64,000 bases of DNA from Ovis canadensis (taxonomy: Eukaryota > Chordata > Mammalia > Artiodactyla > Bovidae): positions 47,904,501 to 47,968,500 of the forward strand of contig NC_091255.1 of the NCBI RefSeq assembly GCF_042477335.2, given 5' to 3'. Under the pieces are notes generated by a model that saw only the letters and a list, made by a program, of their open reading frames with translations, did not search any database and had not been told where the DNA came from. Shown here in pieces: positions 35,301-42,702 of this stretch (the stretch's first letter is position 1; each line of letters opens with the position of its first letter). A program made the translations under genes and the position numbers.

Positions 35301-35654
35301 CTGGTATGCTGCAGTCCATGGGGTTGCAAAGAGTTGGACGTGACTGAGAGACTGAACTGAACTGAACTGAACACCATTAGCATTCTAGCAGGGTCTAAGA
35401 TGACAAACTACTTCTTGGGGAAAATAAAATATTTCAGTGTCCATATTGCCTATTTATAGTCGCCAAACCTCACCTGACAAATATTTTAGAATTATTTGGA
35501 ATATTTCCAATGGCAAGGCTTTAAAATTTCCAAGCGTTGATAAGGGCTGAGAATCTGGGTCAAAGGTGTTGGAAAAATAGCTGGATCGACGATTACTACG
35601 TCTATATTTCTGGTTAGGAATCAAAGTGAAACTGGTATTTACTCTAGACGCCAT
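14226..35654 (-). CDS. FBXO47: FBXO47, F-box only protein 47 (ten coding exons)
   Basis: F-box proteins are substrate receptors of SCF (SKP1-CUL1-RBX1) ubiquitin ligases. FBXO47 is germline-restricted; the mouse protein acts in meiotic prophase (telomere and synapsis stability), and worm PROM-1 is related (established knowledge). I rebuilt the gene from ten exons whose sequence matches the mammalian protein. The phases join without conflict: exon lengths 181, 168, 77, 78, 109, 177, 147, 143, 160 and 113 nt sum to 1353 nt, or 450 residues plus TAA. All introns are GT-AG. The F-box lies at about residues 44-84 ([17 protein letters not shown], then [14 protein letters not shown]), with the conserved LPxE start. 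The rest is the family-specific C-terminal part, with no other named domain. The start has A at -3 and G at +4. Length is close to the human protein (about 452). No stop or frameshift is seen, so the gene looks functional. Confidence 0.95.
14510..14725 (+). repeat. MIR SINE in FBXO47 intron
   Basis: 'catgaccttgggcaagtcag', 'taagccttagttttctc' and the following 'attataatgtttgccacc' are in MIR order. Confidence 0.75.
15001..15160 (-). CDS. FBXO47: FBXO47 coding exon 9
   Basis: [19 protein letters not shown] through MEMLQSVMS. Acceptor tctaaaccag, donor TCTG|GTGAGT. Confidence 0.95.
15436..15545 (+). mobile_element. CHR-type tRNA-Glu SINE
   Basis: ggaattccctggtggtcc head, 'tgcttccactactggggg', then 'ggggaactaagatcccacag' and 'catggccaaacaaac'. 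Confidence 0.8.
15558..16392 (-). mobile_element. BovB LINE with 5' inversion
   Basis: Bases 15558-16213 are an antisense BovB 3' part, starting with the (cagtt)n terminus and containing reverse-transcriptase C-terminal coding ([33 protein letters not shown]). Bases 16214-16392 are the adjacent upstream piece of the same ORF in + orientation ([33 protein letters not shown]), with the RT catalytic YADD motif. Only about 15 nt is missing between the two in consensus order. A 12-bp target duplication with one mismatch (acaccagttatt / acaccaattatt) flanks it at 15546-15557 and 16393-16404. This is the signature of twin priming during insertion. Confidence 0.9.
16430..16560 (+). repeat. L2-like fragment
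   Basis: 'tcattcattcagtaaatatt' followed by 'tattgagcacatgctaagag' and 'ctggggatacta' follow the L2 3' end. Confidence 0.55.
16795..17330. other. FBXO47 intron, possible L2 remnants
   Basis: 'ttattgactacttattatgt' near 16808 and the 'ctccctgcctggcccc' region near 17185 recall diverged L2/MIR-type repeats. The assignment is weak; no gene is seen. Confidence 0.3.
17418..17592 (-). mobile_element. CHR-type tRNA-Glu SINE, diverged
   Basis: Reverse copy: 'tagttgtggcatgtgggatc', 'gagcagggattgaaccca' and 'actggactgccaggaa'. Confidence 0.8.
17755..17945 (-). mobile_element. Old L1 3' fragment
   Basis: 'agtatccattctatagcttc', 'cagcaattacaaatcttgtt' and 'tcctgatgcccaggaaatat' match antisense L1M 3' sequence. 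Confidence 0.45.
18224..18366 (-). CDS. FBXO47: FBXO47 coding exon 8
   Basis: [19 protein letters not shown] through [15 protein letters not shown]. Donor TTG|GTAAGT is strong; the acceptor (ccttaaataaaag) has purines at most positions next to the AG and looks weak. At 143 nt, skipping it would shift the frame. Confidence 0.92.
18400..19020. other. FBXO47 intron between exons 8 and 7
   Basis: AT-rich; no repeat or gene recognised. Confidence 0.5.
19045..19191 (-). CDS. FBXO47: FBXO47 coding exon 7
   Basis: [19 protein letters not shown] through [11 protein letters not shown]. Acceptor atcattcag, donor TCAG|GTAAAA. Confidence 0.95.
19192..19730. other. FBXO47 intron between exons 7 and 6, first part
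   Basis: AT-rich unique sequence up to the inverted repeat. Confidence 0.5.
19731..19817. repeat. Near-perfect 32-bp inverted repeat (hairpin)
   Basis: Left arm 19731-19762, right arm 19786-19817, loop 19763-19785 (23 nt). 31 of 32 positions pair; the single mismatch (T19742 against G19806) would be a wobble pair on an RNA of this strand. The arms begin actttagttatt and agagacctctcatcattctt. It sits in an FBXO47 intron and ends about 90 bp before the recognisable HSPE1 retrocopy. Confidence 0.95.
19905..20340 (+). pseudogene. HSPE1P: HSPE1 (HSP10) processed pseudogene
   Basis: Intronless copy of the mitochondrial co-chaperonin HSP10, antisense to FBXO47. From about 19915 it reads [40 protein letters not shown] and [11 protein letters not shown]. 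An indel cluster near 20080 shifts the frame, and a later single-base loss near 20143 restores it for [10 protein letters not shown] plus TGA at 20174-20176. The normal N-terminus (residues 1 to about 15) is missing and replaced by unrelated sequence. 3' UTR homology (gaaatggcatcatgtgaagc, cactgaagttctgaaatctt, taaataatttcca) continues to about 20285. The mobile loop is partly kept, but the frameshifted centre removes the roof region, so a working chaperonin is not expected. Confidence 0.93.
20387..20563 (-). CDS. FBXO47: FBXO47 coding exon 6
   Basis: [19 protein letters not shown] through [14 protein letters not shown]. Acceptor gtcttcatag, donor GATG|GTGAGC. Strongly conserved block. Confidence 0.96.
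20705..21425 (-). mobile_element. L1 3' fragment
   Basis: Antisense L1: 'ttccattgtatagatatgcc', 'attgatggttgtctctatc', 'ttgcttggtcatatggtaac' and 'tggctgtaccattttgcat'. Confidence 0.8.
21426..22290 (-). mobile_element. Second L1 3' fragment, split by a SINE
   Basis: Restarts with another L1 3' terminus (aacaactttattggaatata) and repeats the same series of motifs as the neighbouring copy (aataatattctactgtatat, tactgggtcatatgtaactc). A CHR SINE interrupts it. Confidence 0.8.
21896..22005 (+). mobile_element. CHR-type SINE nested in L1
   Basis: gaattccctggtggtccaat head and 'ggaactaagatcctgcaag'. The flanking duplication aaacttcactc lies at about 21884 and 22005. Confidence 0.85.
22362..22587 (-). 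mobile_element. Bov-tA SINE with internal short duplication
   Basis: Complete reverse copy. The segment 'ttccttctc...ggggatc' occurs twice in a row at about 22477-22515, lengthening the element. Confidence 0.9.
22588..22910. other. FBXO47 intron, no feature recognised
   Basis: Unique sequence between two Bov-tA copies. Confidence 0.5.
22911..23125 (-). mobile_element. Bov-tA SINE
   Basis: Reverse copy ending in gagccaccagggaaaccc. Confidence 0.92.
23126..23266 (-). mobile_element. Partial Bov-tA, abutting the previous copy
   Basis: Begins at 'aagaatactggagtgggtag' and ends 'aactaccagggaag', with no unique sequence between it and its neighbour. Confidence 0.85.
23268..24045 (-). mobile_element. 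BovB LINE, 5'-truncated
   Basis: Antisense copy from the (cagtt)n 3' terminus into the RT region. Its complement encodes [20 protein letters not shown] and [11 protein letters not shown] with scattered frameshifts. Inactive. Confidence 0.93.
24110..25400 (-). mobile_element. Old L1 3' fragments, split by another repeat
   Basis: 'agataatcaccatcttgaat', 'gccacaattcatttatccat' and 'gaacacctttgtatcctcca' are antisense L1M motifs on both sides of an insertion at 24370-24775. Two L1 pieces may be present. Confidence 0.6.
24370..24775 (+). repeat. Ancient interspersed repeat, family not named
   Basis: 'ctttctagagaaacaaaagt', 'gattggatgaggcccgccca', 'aatctgctttactcaaagtc' and 'gttgacacacaaaattaact' are phrases I know from a common mammalian repeat, but I cannot name the family reliably. 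Confidence 0.5.
25440..25548 (-). CDS. FBXO47: FBXO47 coding exon 5
   Basis: [19 protein letters not shown] then [17 protein letters not shown]. Acceptor tatcattctcag, donor CCAG|GTAAAG. Confidence 0.94.
25918..27900 (+). mobile_element. BovB LINE, degenerate, lacking 5' end
   Basis: Sense copy from 'cttataactatacagtggag' through the reverse transcriptase (YPSP-like and RT fragments, NVRT-type 'caggctgggtttagaaaagg') to the 3' region near 27890. Many stops and frameshifts; no ORF longer than about 75 codons in sense. Older than the copies at 15.6, 44 and 56.7 kb. Confidence 0.9.
27906..28114 (-). mobile_element. Bov-tA SINE
   Basis: Reverse copy following the BovB directly, ending in accacttgggaagcccc. 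It sits in FBXO47 intronic sequence upstream (in gene terms) of exon 5. Confidence 0.9.
28115..28508. other. FBXO47 intron next to exon 4
   Basis: AT-rich unique sequence, nothing recognised. Confidence 0.5.
28509..28586 (-). CDS. FBXO47: FBXO47 coding exon 4
   Basis: 26 codons, [17 protein letters not shown] then LLCYGIFLQ. Acceptor ttctctttatag, donor CAG|GTACAT. The 78-nt phase-0 exon could be skipped without a frameshift. Confidence 0.93.
28587..29095. other. FBXO47 intron between exons 4 and 3
   Basis: AT-rich unique sequence, nothing recognised. Confidence 0.5.
29105..29310 (-). mobile_element. Bov-tA SINE
   Basis: Complete reverse copy; 9-bp target duplication ctgtcaaag at 29096-29104 and 29311-29319. 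Confidence 0.92.
29320..30054. other. FBXO47 intron, no feature recognised
   Basis: AT-rich unique sequence. Confidence 0.5.
30055..30131 (-). CDS. FBXO47: FBXO47 coding exon 3
   Basis: Reads [19 protein letters not shown] then HKILAD. Acceptor ttactttctcag, donor GAT|GTAAGA, ending in phase 0. A 77-nt exon. Confidence 0.92.
30421..30597 (-). mobile_element. Bov-tA SINE, truncated
   Basis: Lacks the outer tail; runs from 'aactccatggactatagcct' to 'gctacaagggaagcc'. Confidence 0.9.
30598..32770. other. Large FBXO47 intron, no feature recognised
   Basis: About 2.2 kb of AT-rich sequence on which I can place no exon, RNA gene or named repeat. Confidence 0.45.
32776..34622 (+). mobile_element. 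BovB LINE, RT region to 3' end
   Basis: Sense copy starting inside ORF2. A 225-codon ORF at 33039-33716 keeps [51 protein letters not shown] and [16 protein letters not shown], the finger and palm motifs of RTE-type reverse transcriptase, but then shifts frame. The YADD region is damaged (ttggagatgac at 33883 gives FGDD). It ends 'gcgactaaacaataaacaaa'. An inactive relic inside an FBXO47 intron. Confidence 0.93.
34790..34957 (-). CDS. FBXO47: FBXO47 coding exon 2
   Basis: Residues 61-117 (VKDISMLS to HYRSLG), the second half of the F-box. Acceptor ttttaatag, donor CTAG|GTAATT. Confidence 0.95.
34960..35290. other. FBXO47 intron between the first two coding exons
   Basis: AT-rich unique sequence, nothing recognised. 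Confidence 0.5.
35296..35375 (+). mobile_element. BovB 3' terminus, very short
   Basis: About 80 bp: 'ggcctggtatgctgcagtcc', 'gttgcaaagagttggacg', then an (actga)n tail. Confidence 0.85.
35474..35654 (-). CDS. FBXO47: FBXO47 first coding exon
   Basis: Residues 1-60 plus one base, from MASRVNTSF to KYLS, including the first half of the F-box. The donor is CAG|GTGAGG at 35473. The acceptor (tctaatcag) lies at 35681-35682, so the exon probably carries 26 nt of 5' UTR (35655-35680). Confidence 0.95.
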
Positions 35655-35662
35655 CCTCTTCC

Positions 35663-35671
35663 TTATCTCAT
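35663..35671 (-). promoter_or_regulatory. Two-codon upstream ORF in FBXO47 leader
   Basis: ATG AGA TAA lies 8 nt before the FBXO47 start codon, within the short leader part of the first coding exon. It would be met first by a scanning ribosome; its own -3 base is T (attcATG), a weak context. Confidence 0.5.
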
Positions 35672-35682
35672 GAATTTATTCT

Positions 35683-36346
35683 GATTAGAAAAAAAAAGCA
35701 CAAGAGACAAAGAGAAAAGGAAATTATATTGATGAAGCGATGTTGTTTCTTTAAATGGAAAGATTCATATTTTGATAGGTAACAGTTATCTCTCTACAGT
35801 TACAGAACTTTTAATGTGATGTCCAATATATGGCATTCCAACCAGTAGAGTCTATTTATTCATTCCAGCATGATATGAAATATTTAAAAATCTTTTCCCT
35901 CTTACACAGATATTTCAGACGGAGTTTTAGTAGAAAATGAGGTATGTATTTAGATGAAATGTATTCTAAGAAAACAAGTGTGACATTTTCAAAAAGCAAA
36001 AAAATTAACACAAAAATTATCATTTCAATCCATTCAATATTTGTCAATTAGTATGTTGTTTTTACTTTAATTCTTAAAACATTCAAAGTATTAATATAGA
36101 ATTAAAACTTTTCTGTTTTTTAAAAACTTAATACTGACATATTCTTTTGTTGGAAACAATAAAAACAGATTAAAAAATAGACTTTAGTTTGCAGCTTTTT
36201 AAAACTGACTAGCTCTAACAGATTAAGATGGTTTCATTATGATTCACTATGTGTGGTGAAATCAAAGTTTTGTAAAATTAATAAGACTAGAATAAATTAA
36301 TGAATAATTTTCCCTCAATTCCAATTTTGTTTAATAACAGCTAATA
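35683..36346. other. FBXO47 5' intron, no feature recognised
   Basis: AT-rich sequence upstream of the first coding exon's acceptor. Confidence 0.5.
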
Positions 36347-36592
36347 ATGAAACTCCAATACTTGGCCACCTGATGCGAAGAACCGACTCATTGGAAAAGA
36401 CCCTGATGCTGGGAAAGATTGAAGGTGGGAGGAGAAGGGGATGACAGAAGATGAGATGGCTGGATAGCATCATTGACTCGATGGACATGAGTCTGAGTAA
36501 GCTCTAGGAGTTGGTGACAGACAGGGAAGCTTGGTGTGCTGCAGTCCATGGCATTGCAAAGATTGGACACGACTGAGTGACTGAACTGACAA
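36347..36592 (+). mobile_element. BovB 3' end fragment
   Basis: 'aatacttggccacctgatgc' to 'tgactgaactgac'. Confidence 0.9.
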
Positions 36593-37720
36593 GTCTTAGG
36601 AAAGATCTACATAACTTATTTCAAACTAAACATTTCCTAGAAAGAATTTTATTGAAGTTACTAGTAATTCACTTACACTAAACAATAATTCTTTAAAAAA
36701 AATGTTATCACAGTGACTTTGTGTCATTCCTTTTCCTATTCAGAAAACACTCTTTTGTAAACATACATGCATATGTACACATGCATAACTCCAATCTAGG
36801 GCTCCTTATTTCTGAAGAAACAACTAAGACATTCCATCAAAGAGTTACAAATATATCTGACCAAAATGCATTTTCTCCTTTTGGCACAAAATTGCTGAAA
36901 AACCACATTGCTACTTAGTCATCTAAAAGGTTACATGTCAATTTACACCAATTTAAAATCAGCTGTATAATTGAAAATGTGGCCAAGAAATTTAGTGCTT
37001 AGTGAAAAGCATATTGTGAATTTCCCTTAAAACTATACCCTACATAGTGCTTTGCTAGTAGATATTTTAAAATAATCATTAAAATTACACAAGTAACATG
37101 CACTGTCAAAAATTTTTACAAAATACAGCAAAACAAAAAGAAGAAAATTAAACTCATTTGGTTTTTAGCACAAAATCAAGCCCTTTGGCTTATAACATTC
37201 TAGAGTTTTCCATATATGTTTTTTACAAAAACAGAGGAAATCTCCATTCACACTATTTTGTAATCCTTTTCAGTTGTAATTAAAATTGTCATTTCTTTCC
37301 ATACCAATATTTACATTTCTACAAGTATATATTTTTTAAAGGACTGCATGGGATTTCACCAAATGAAAGAATATTAATTTATTCAATCCATAAGATTGTT
37401 TTTAACTTGTCACAGTAGGCATTTAAGAGCATTTTTCATTATAGTAAAATATACACCTGGCCTAGGTTTTGTTCTGTTTCTCTGAGCACTGTGTAACCTG
37501 GGGCTTGGGTGGGAGCCTGTGGGCTCTTCAAAAACTCACTGACACCTAAAACCTAGGGGGCTTTAGTATGTCAACCACACACTGTATATATTTTTAAACC
37601 TCTGAGAGGAGTTAAAACACAGTGATCTAAATTCTGCTAAAACTAGTCTCCTCTTACAATTCCTTCTTTAACAAGACTTTCTGAAAATCCTAAAGGTGTA
37701 ATCCCAAATTATTTCTGGTT
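36593..37720. other. FBXO47 5' intron or flank, possible old L1 piece
   Basis: AT-rich. The stretch 37140-37440 has the look of antisense L1/L2 sequence ('gggatttcaccaaatgaaag', 'attaatttattcaatcc'), but I cannot assign it firmly. Confidence 0.3.
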
Positions 37721-37725
37721 TCCTC

Positions 37726-37917
37726 TCAGCCCTCTAGAGAATGAGAATCACGAACCCAAATAATCTTAATACGATGACGTTTCAATGCCCTGTTCCATCT
37801 CACTACTTTTGCCCACGTTTGAAAGGCTTTAAGTACCTCTTGGATGAACTTTTCTCCCTCTTCTCTGATAAAACCTTCCGAGAGCAATTCACTAGGATTT
37901 CTATTTTGTTTTAACAT
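37726..37917 (-). CDS. Unrecognised 63-codon ORF upstream of FBXO47
   Basis: Reads MLKQNRNPSELLSEGF, then IREEGEKFIQEVLKAF and QTWAKVVRWNRALKRHRIK. It stays open for about 17 more codons upstream of the ATG. The middle could form an amphipathic helix and the end is very basic. It lies on the FBXO47 strand between the probable promoter and the first coding exon, so it could belong to an upstream exon, an old retroelement or be chance. I recognise no family. Confidence 0.15.
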   Translation of the reverse strand: MLKQNRNPSELLSEGFIREEGEKFIQEVLKAFQTWAKVVRWNRALKRHRIKIIWVRDSHSLEG

Positions 37918-38239
37918 AGGAAAACCCTTTGAAGAGACCCATCCCCCCCTCTGCTCCGGAATAAGCTCAAAATATCTTCAAAGAGGTAAACTAGGGAGGC
38001 CATAAAAGAAAAACTTTCCAATTTAAGAGTCAAACCACACTGGGATGCATTTTTGACTGTCTCCAGTCCATGGAAAGATGAAACTATCTCCAGAAATTAT
38101 TGGGGAAAAAAAATTTTTTTTACCACAGATTTTGACAGTTTTCCGGTTAAAGGATCACAGGAAAATGGGACTTAGTCGTTCTGCCCCACCTCCTCAAATT
38201 TCTTAATATTTAGAAAAGAAAGTATTTCCGCAAGGTTTT

Positions 38240-38460
38240 GCCGCCAGGAAGAGGGAAGGTCCGGCTCCCGTCGGCTCCGAAGCTGCGTTCCAGTCTCACA
38301 GGCGCCCCCTTGGCCTCGAGAATGTTTTAGAATCCTCCCAGGAGCCCCAGCGGGAAGAAGGCCCCGCCCCCGGGCCCCATAGTGCCGTCCTCCCTAAGGA
38401 ATATTTTAGAACCCTCCCTGAGCTCCCTGAGAAAAGGAGACTCCGCCCCTCATAAATATT
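38240..38460 (-). promoter_or_regulatory. FBXO47: Probable FBXO47 promoter / CpG-rich region
   Basis: The only GC-rich, CpG-containing island upstream of FBXO47. On the - strand it has GC boxes (ggggcggag at about 38441-38449 and gggggcggggcc at about 38359-38371). Two diverged 51-bp units (38320-38370 and 38399-38449) each pair an 'attttaga / gttttaga' motif with a GC box. A noncoding first exon is likely here, but no donor could be fixed. Confidence 0.5.
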
Positions 38461-38589
38461 AAGGAACACCCACCCACTTCATGAATAATCAACGAGGACG
38501 TAGTAGGTCCTTGGTGCCAGAACCTAAGCCAAAGCCACTCGTTGCTTCAGGCTGATAACAGGAAGGGGTGGGGCCGTTAGAAACAGGAG

Positions 38590-38774
38590 TGCGTGCGTGC
38601 TAAGTCGCGTCAGACTCTGCGACCCCATGCGCTGTGGCTCGCCAGGCTCCTCTGTTCATGGAATTCTCCAGGCAAGAATACTGGAGTGGGTTGCCATTCA
38701 CCCAGGGATCGAACCGGCGTCTCTCAAGTCTCCTGCATTCGGGTTCTTTACCACTACCGCCATCTGGGAAGCCC
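38590..38774 (-). mobile_element. Bov-tA SINE
   Basis: Reverse copy, 11-bp duplication with one mismatch (agaaacaggag / agaaacgggag) at 38579-38589 and 38775-38785. It lies just upstream of the FBXO47 promoter region. Confidence 0.9.
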
Positions 38775-38895
38775 AGAAACGGGAGGGGAGGATGCAAAAT
38801 GAAGAGCCCCAATCTGGTGAACCGCACATCTGTTCCAAACAATTTCCTTTCCTTTTAACCTAGTTTTAAACCGGGTTTTAAATCCACGCCCCCCA

Positions 38896-39087
38896 CCCCC
38901 TGGTGGCTCAGACGGTAAAGAATCCGGCTGCAGTGCAGGAGACCTGGGTTTGATGCCGTGGGGAGATCCCCTGGAGAAGGGAACGGACTCCTGTATTCTG
39001 GCCTGGAGAATTCCATGGACAGAGGGACCTGGCAGGCTAGCCCATGGGATCACAGAGTGACTCCACTGAGCCACTTTCACTCCCCCT
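38896..39087 (+). mobile_element. Bov-tA SINE
   Basis: Sense copy from 'ccccctggtggctcagacgg' to 'tgagccactttcac'. Confidence 0.92.
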
Positions 39088-39293
39088 CACCCCGCCCCCA
39101 CCCCCAAGCCAAGAGGGTAAGTTACGAAGTTACAAGAGCTTTCGTGAAAACTCATTTTGGGGAAAACCCCCAATGTTCCTTTTTAAACCTATCTGGGTGT
39201 GCCTAGAACAAAGAAGGATGAGTGCCTCCAGCATCTCAAGTTGGAGTCCAAGACAAATCTTCCTTGCTTGGTCCTCCTCCTTCCTTGAAGAAT

Positions 39294-39720
39294 AAGTTCT
39301 CATTCATTTATTCATTCATCGGCAATTTATTGAAACCTGCTTTGGGCCAGTCACAGGATCAGGTCCTAAAGATACAACCGAAAACAAGTCATATGTGTTC
39401 TGCCTTACTGGAGCTCATTAGTCTAATGGAAAATATAGAATGAGCAGACAAAATAAACTACAGATAGCAATGTTATGGAGGAAATAAGGCAAACAAAATA
39501 TGAAAGTTGGAGGCAGGGAGTGTGTACCTATTTTAGATGGACTGGTCTGAAAGATCCCTTTGAAGAGGTTACATTTAATTTGAGAGCTAATGGAGAAGGA
39601 GCCAGTCAGGAGAGGGGATGGGAGAAAAGGGAACAGCAATATAGATTTCGGTTTGTTCTAGGTATTTGCAGGCCTGGCTGGCAGAGTTTAGCAAGCAACT
39701 AGGAGTGACTCTATGGAGAT
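39294..39720 (+). repeat. L2-like fragment
   Basis: 'ttcatttattcattcatcgg', 'ccagtcacaggatcaggtcc' and 'tactggagctcattagtcta' follow the usual L2-type order; diverged. Confidence 0.5.
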
Positions 39721-39802
39721 CCTGGAGAGGCAGGACAGATGTGGATGTGCAGGATGTCATATAAAGGCCCTAAATGAGAGCCAACTTAGAACACAGTAGG
39801 CT

Positions 39803-39972
39803 CTTCCTGGTAACTCAGCTGGTAAAGAATCTGCCTGCAGTGTAGGAGACTCTGGTTTGATTCCTGGTCAGAAGAGCCCTTGGAGAAGGAATAGGCTACA
39901 CACTCCAGTATTCTTTTCTGAAGCATCTCCATGAACAGAGGAGTCTGGCGGGCTAAGAGTCAGACAGCACAA
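39803..39972 (+). mobile_element. Bov-tA SINE, diverged
   Basis: 'ctcttcctggtaactcagct', 'gtaaagaatctgcctgcagt' and 'gaggagtctggcgggctaag'. Confidence 0.88.
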
Positions 39973-40145
39973 ACTCCTGTCTTTGCAGACCCACTCCACA
40001 TTATATGCAAGAAATTAAGATGTACCCACATCCTCAGTAAAATAAAATATATAAGTAACTTCATAAAGGTTGAGATGAAATTTAGGATTAATTGACATAT
40101 ATCATGTAGTCACAGACATTCATTAATTTTGACTTACAAAGTTTT

Positions 40146-40270
40146 TTGTGGAGAAGGAAATGGCAACCCACTCCAGTATCCTTGCCTAGGAAATCCCATG
40201 GACAGAGGAGCCTGGCGGCCTACAGTCCATGGGGTTGCAGAGTTGGACACCACTGAGGGACTGAGCATGC
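40146..40270 (+). mobile_element. Bov-A monomer fragment
   Basis: A single monomer ('ggagaaggaaatggcaaccc' to 'ccactgagggactgagc') without tRNA head. Confidence 0.85.
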
Positions 40271-40624
40271 AGTGTTTATTAAAATGTGAGCTCTTTGGAG
40301 CATCCCCTGGTTCTTGGTTCTGCAGTCTTCTCTGGGGCCCTTCATGGAGCTGACTGGGACCAAGTCACCTCATGCAGCTGCATTTCTTTCTAGAGCACCT
40401 AGCCCTTTAGATTGCTGGCTCTGAGAACCAAGTACTGTGTGAACTGTGCTTGTAGGGCTCTGTTAGGAGGGCCACACAGGAGAAGGTGGCCGCGGGCCCA
40501 CAGTGTCCACCATAAGCTAGGTAGAAAGACGTGTTTGTTCTGCAGCGTGATGAACACACTGCCAAATCTCCAGACAGTCCAGAGGGTCAGTTGTCAAGCA
40601 AATGAGCACTTTTGAAAAGTAGTT

Positions 40625-40959
40625 TTGCAAGATCCATCAAGAACCACAAAAATATTCATACTTATTTACCCAGTAATCCCACTTCTAGAAACCTTTTATA
40701 AGAAAAATCAGAGATGCTATAAAAGGTTTATACATGAGAACAGTAACCCCAAGACAGCGAAAACTCTGCAAACATTCATCATATGAGAATGACTAAATAA
40801 ATTATGCCTCTTTACACTACAATTTTGTTCATTATTAACAATATCCTTTCAAAGATTAAAAAATCTTCATTAAAGATTTTTCATTGAAAAATGACATAGG
40901 ATATAAAATTAAGTTTTAAGAAAGTTATGATATGACTCCAAATTTAAATATTCTGTTTG

Positions 40960-40995
<36 letters not shown>

Positions 40996-41040
40996 TACAT
41001 TTTAAATATGTAAGTGAATTAAAAGACTAGACAGAAAAAA
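40625..41040 (+). mobile_element. Old L1 3' fragment
   Basis: 'tacccagtaatcccacttct', 'ctgcaaacattcatcatatg' and 'aataaattatgcctctttac' read as sense L1M. Confidence 0.6.
40961..40998. repeat. (TA)n(CA)n microsatellite
   Basis: About 12 TA units followed by ACACACAC and ATACAT. Confidence 0.9.
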
Positions 41041-41725
41041 AAAAAGATTTTTGGAGCTACTTCTTTTTTTCCTCTTGTTTTTTATTAGGTCCATGACAAG
41101 ATATCAACTCTAGTGCCTAATGGATACAAAGATACACAGTGATAAAAAAAACTTAGATTTTATTCAATGTCATGGAAAGTCATGGAGGTCTTTTAAGCAG
41201 AGAGTGATACAATCTGACTTACATCACTTAAAGATTGCGCTGGCTTTTGTGTGGAGAATGAATGAGGCTGATGAGGGTAGAAGAGGTAAGATCTATTAGA
41301 ATTGTTGTGCAGGGTTGGAGTGATTGCCCTGGAAAGACAGATTAGAGATATTTTGGGGGGATAAAAGTACCTGAATTTGTTGCTGGATTGGATATGGGAG
41401 GGAGGAAAAAGGAGATAGGGATGATTCCTAGCCTTCTGACTTCCATAAGTGGATAGATGTTAATTTCATTTACTGAGATACTCAAGGCTGGAGTTGTTCT
41501 AGCAGAAAATAAAAAGTTTAATTTTGCAGATGGTAAGTCTGGTGTATCTATGAGATATCAAGGGAGACGTCAAGAAGGCAGTTGAATTACATCTGGGGGC
41601 TCGAGGAAAAAAATCTGCGTTGGATATATAAACTTAAGAGTTTTCTGCAATAGAAGAACAGAATATCTTCAGAGATTGGGAAAAGGGAGACAGTGAAGCT
41701 CTAGACCACCTACTGAATCAGAAGC
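41041..41725. other. Intergenic, no feature recognised
   Basis: Moderate composition; phrases such as 'gatatcaagggagacgtcaa' hint at an old repeat that I cannot name. Confidence 0.4.
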
Positions 41726-41858
41726 TGCTTTTTTCTTTTTCTTTTTGTCACACCTGGAGGCATGTGGGATTTTAGTTCCCAATTAGGGCTCAAACCCTTG
41801 CCCTCTGCCTTGGAAGGGCAGAATCTTAACCACTGAACCACCAGGGAAGTCCTCAGAA
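41726..41858 (-). mobile_element. CHR-type tRNA-Glu SINE
   Basis: Reverse copy: 'ggcatgtgggattttagttc' and 'ccactgaaccaccagggaag'. Confidence 0.85.
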
Positions 41859-42186
41859 TCTGCATTTTAAGAAAATCCACAGTCAAGTTTGATATATACT
41901 GATTTAGGCCATTTCACAGGCCATCTCCTCCTTTTCAACGCTTTAAAATTCCTAAATGAGAAATATTTTTCCTCTTTTGAAACTTCTTCATTCTTTGCTT
42001 GTACTGAAACTGTGCAGCTCAGATTGGGACTTGAACCTACAGTCTTTTAATTGAGATCACACCTGGTCTTAGAATCTAATGAAGCTCAGTTCTCGATGTC
42101 TCCTGGCAGAATGAATTCAGTGAGAGACAAAGTGATATGTAAGAAGTGGATTTATTTAGGATGGCCTCCACAGAGTGTGTGGAGAG
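41859..42186. other. Intergenic, no feature recognised
   Basis: Unique sequence between two SINEs. Confidence 0.45.
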
Positions 42187-42395
42187 TCTTCCCTGGTAGC
42201 TCAGACAGTAAACAATCTGCCTGTAATGCAGGAGACCTGGGCTTGATCCCTGGGTTGGGAAGATCCCCTGGAGAAGGGAATGGCAACTCACTCCAGTATT
42301 CTTGCCTGGGAAATCCCATGGACAGAGGAGCCTGGTGGGCTACAGTCCATGGGGTCACAGAGAGTCAGACACGACTGAGCTACTTTCACTCACTG
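42187..42395 (+). mobile_element. Bov-tA SINE, complete
   Basis: Sense head 'tcttccctggtagctcagac' to 'cacgactgagctactttcac'. Confidence 0.95.
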
Positions 42396-42702
42396 ACTCC
42401 AGAGTATGGGCCATCTCAGAAGGTGAGAGGCCCTGAAATAGGGGCTGGACTATTTCATAGGCTAATGAGTGGGAGGATTATTCCAACTATTTTGTGGGGA
42501 GGAGGGGCAAGGGAGAGGGTGGGCATTTCCAGGAATTGAGCCACTGCCCACTTTTTGGACTTTTATGGTTAAGCTCTGGACTGTCACAACACTGACATAT
42601 TCAGTGTCATATTTAGCTAACATATTACAATGAACATATAATGAGGCTCAGGGTCTACTGGAGCTAGTTTAGCTCTAATCAGTTTTTGTCATGTCCTATA
42701 AC

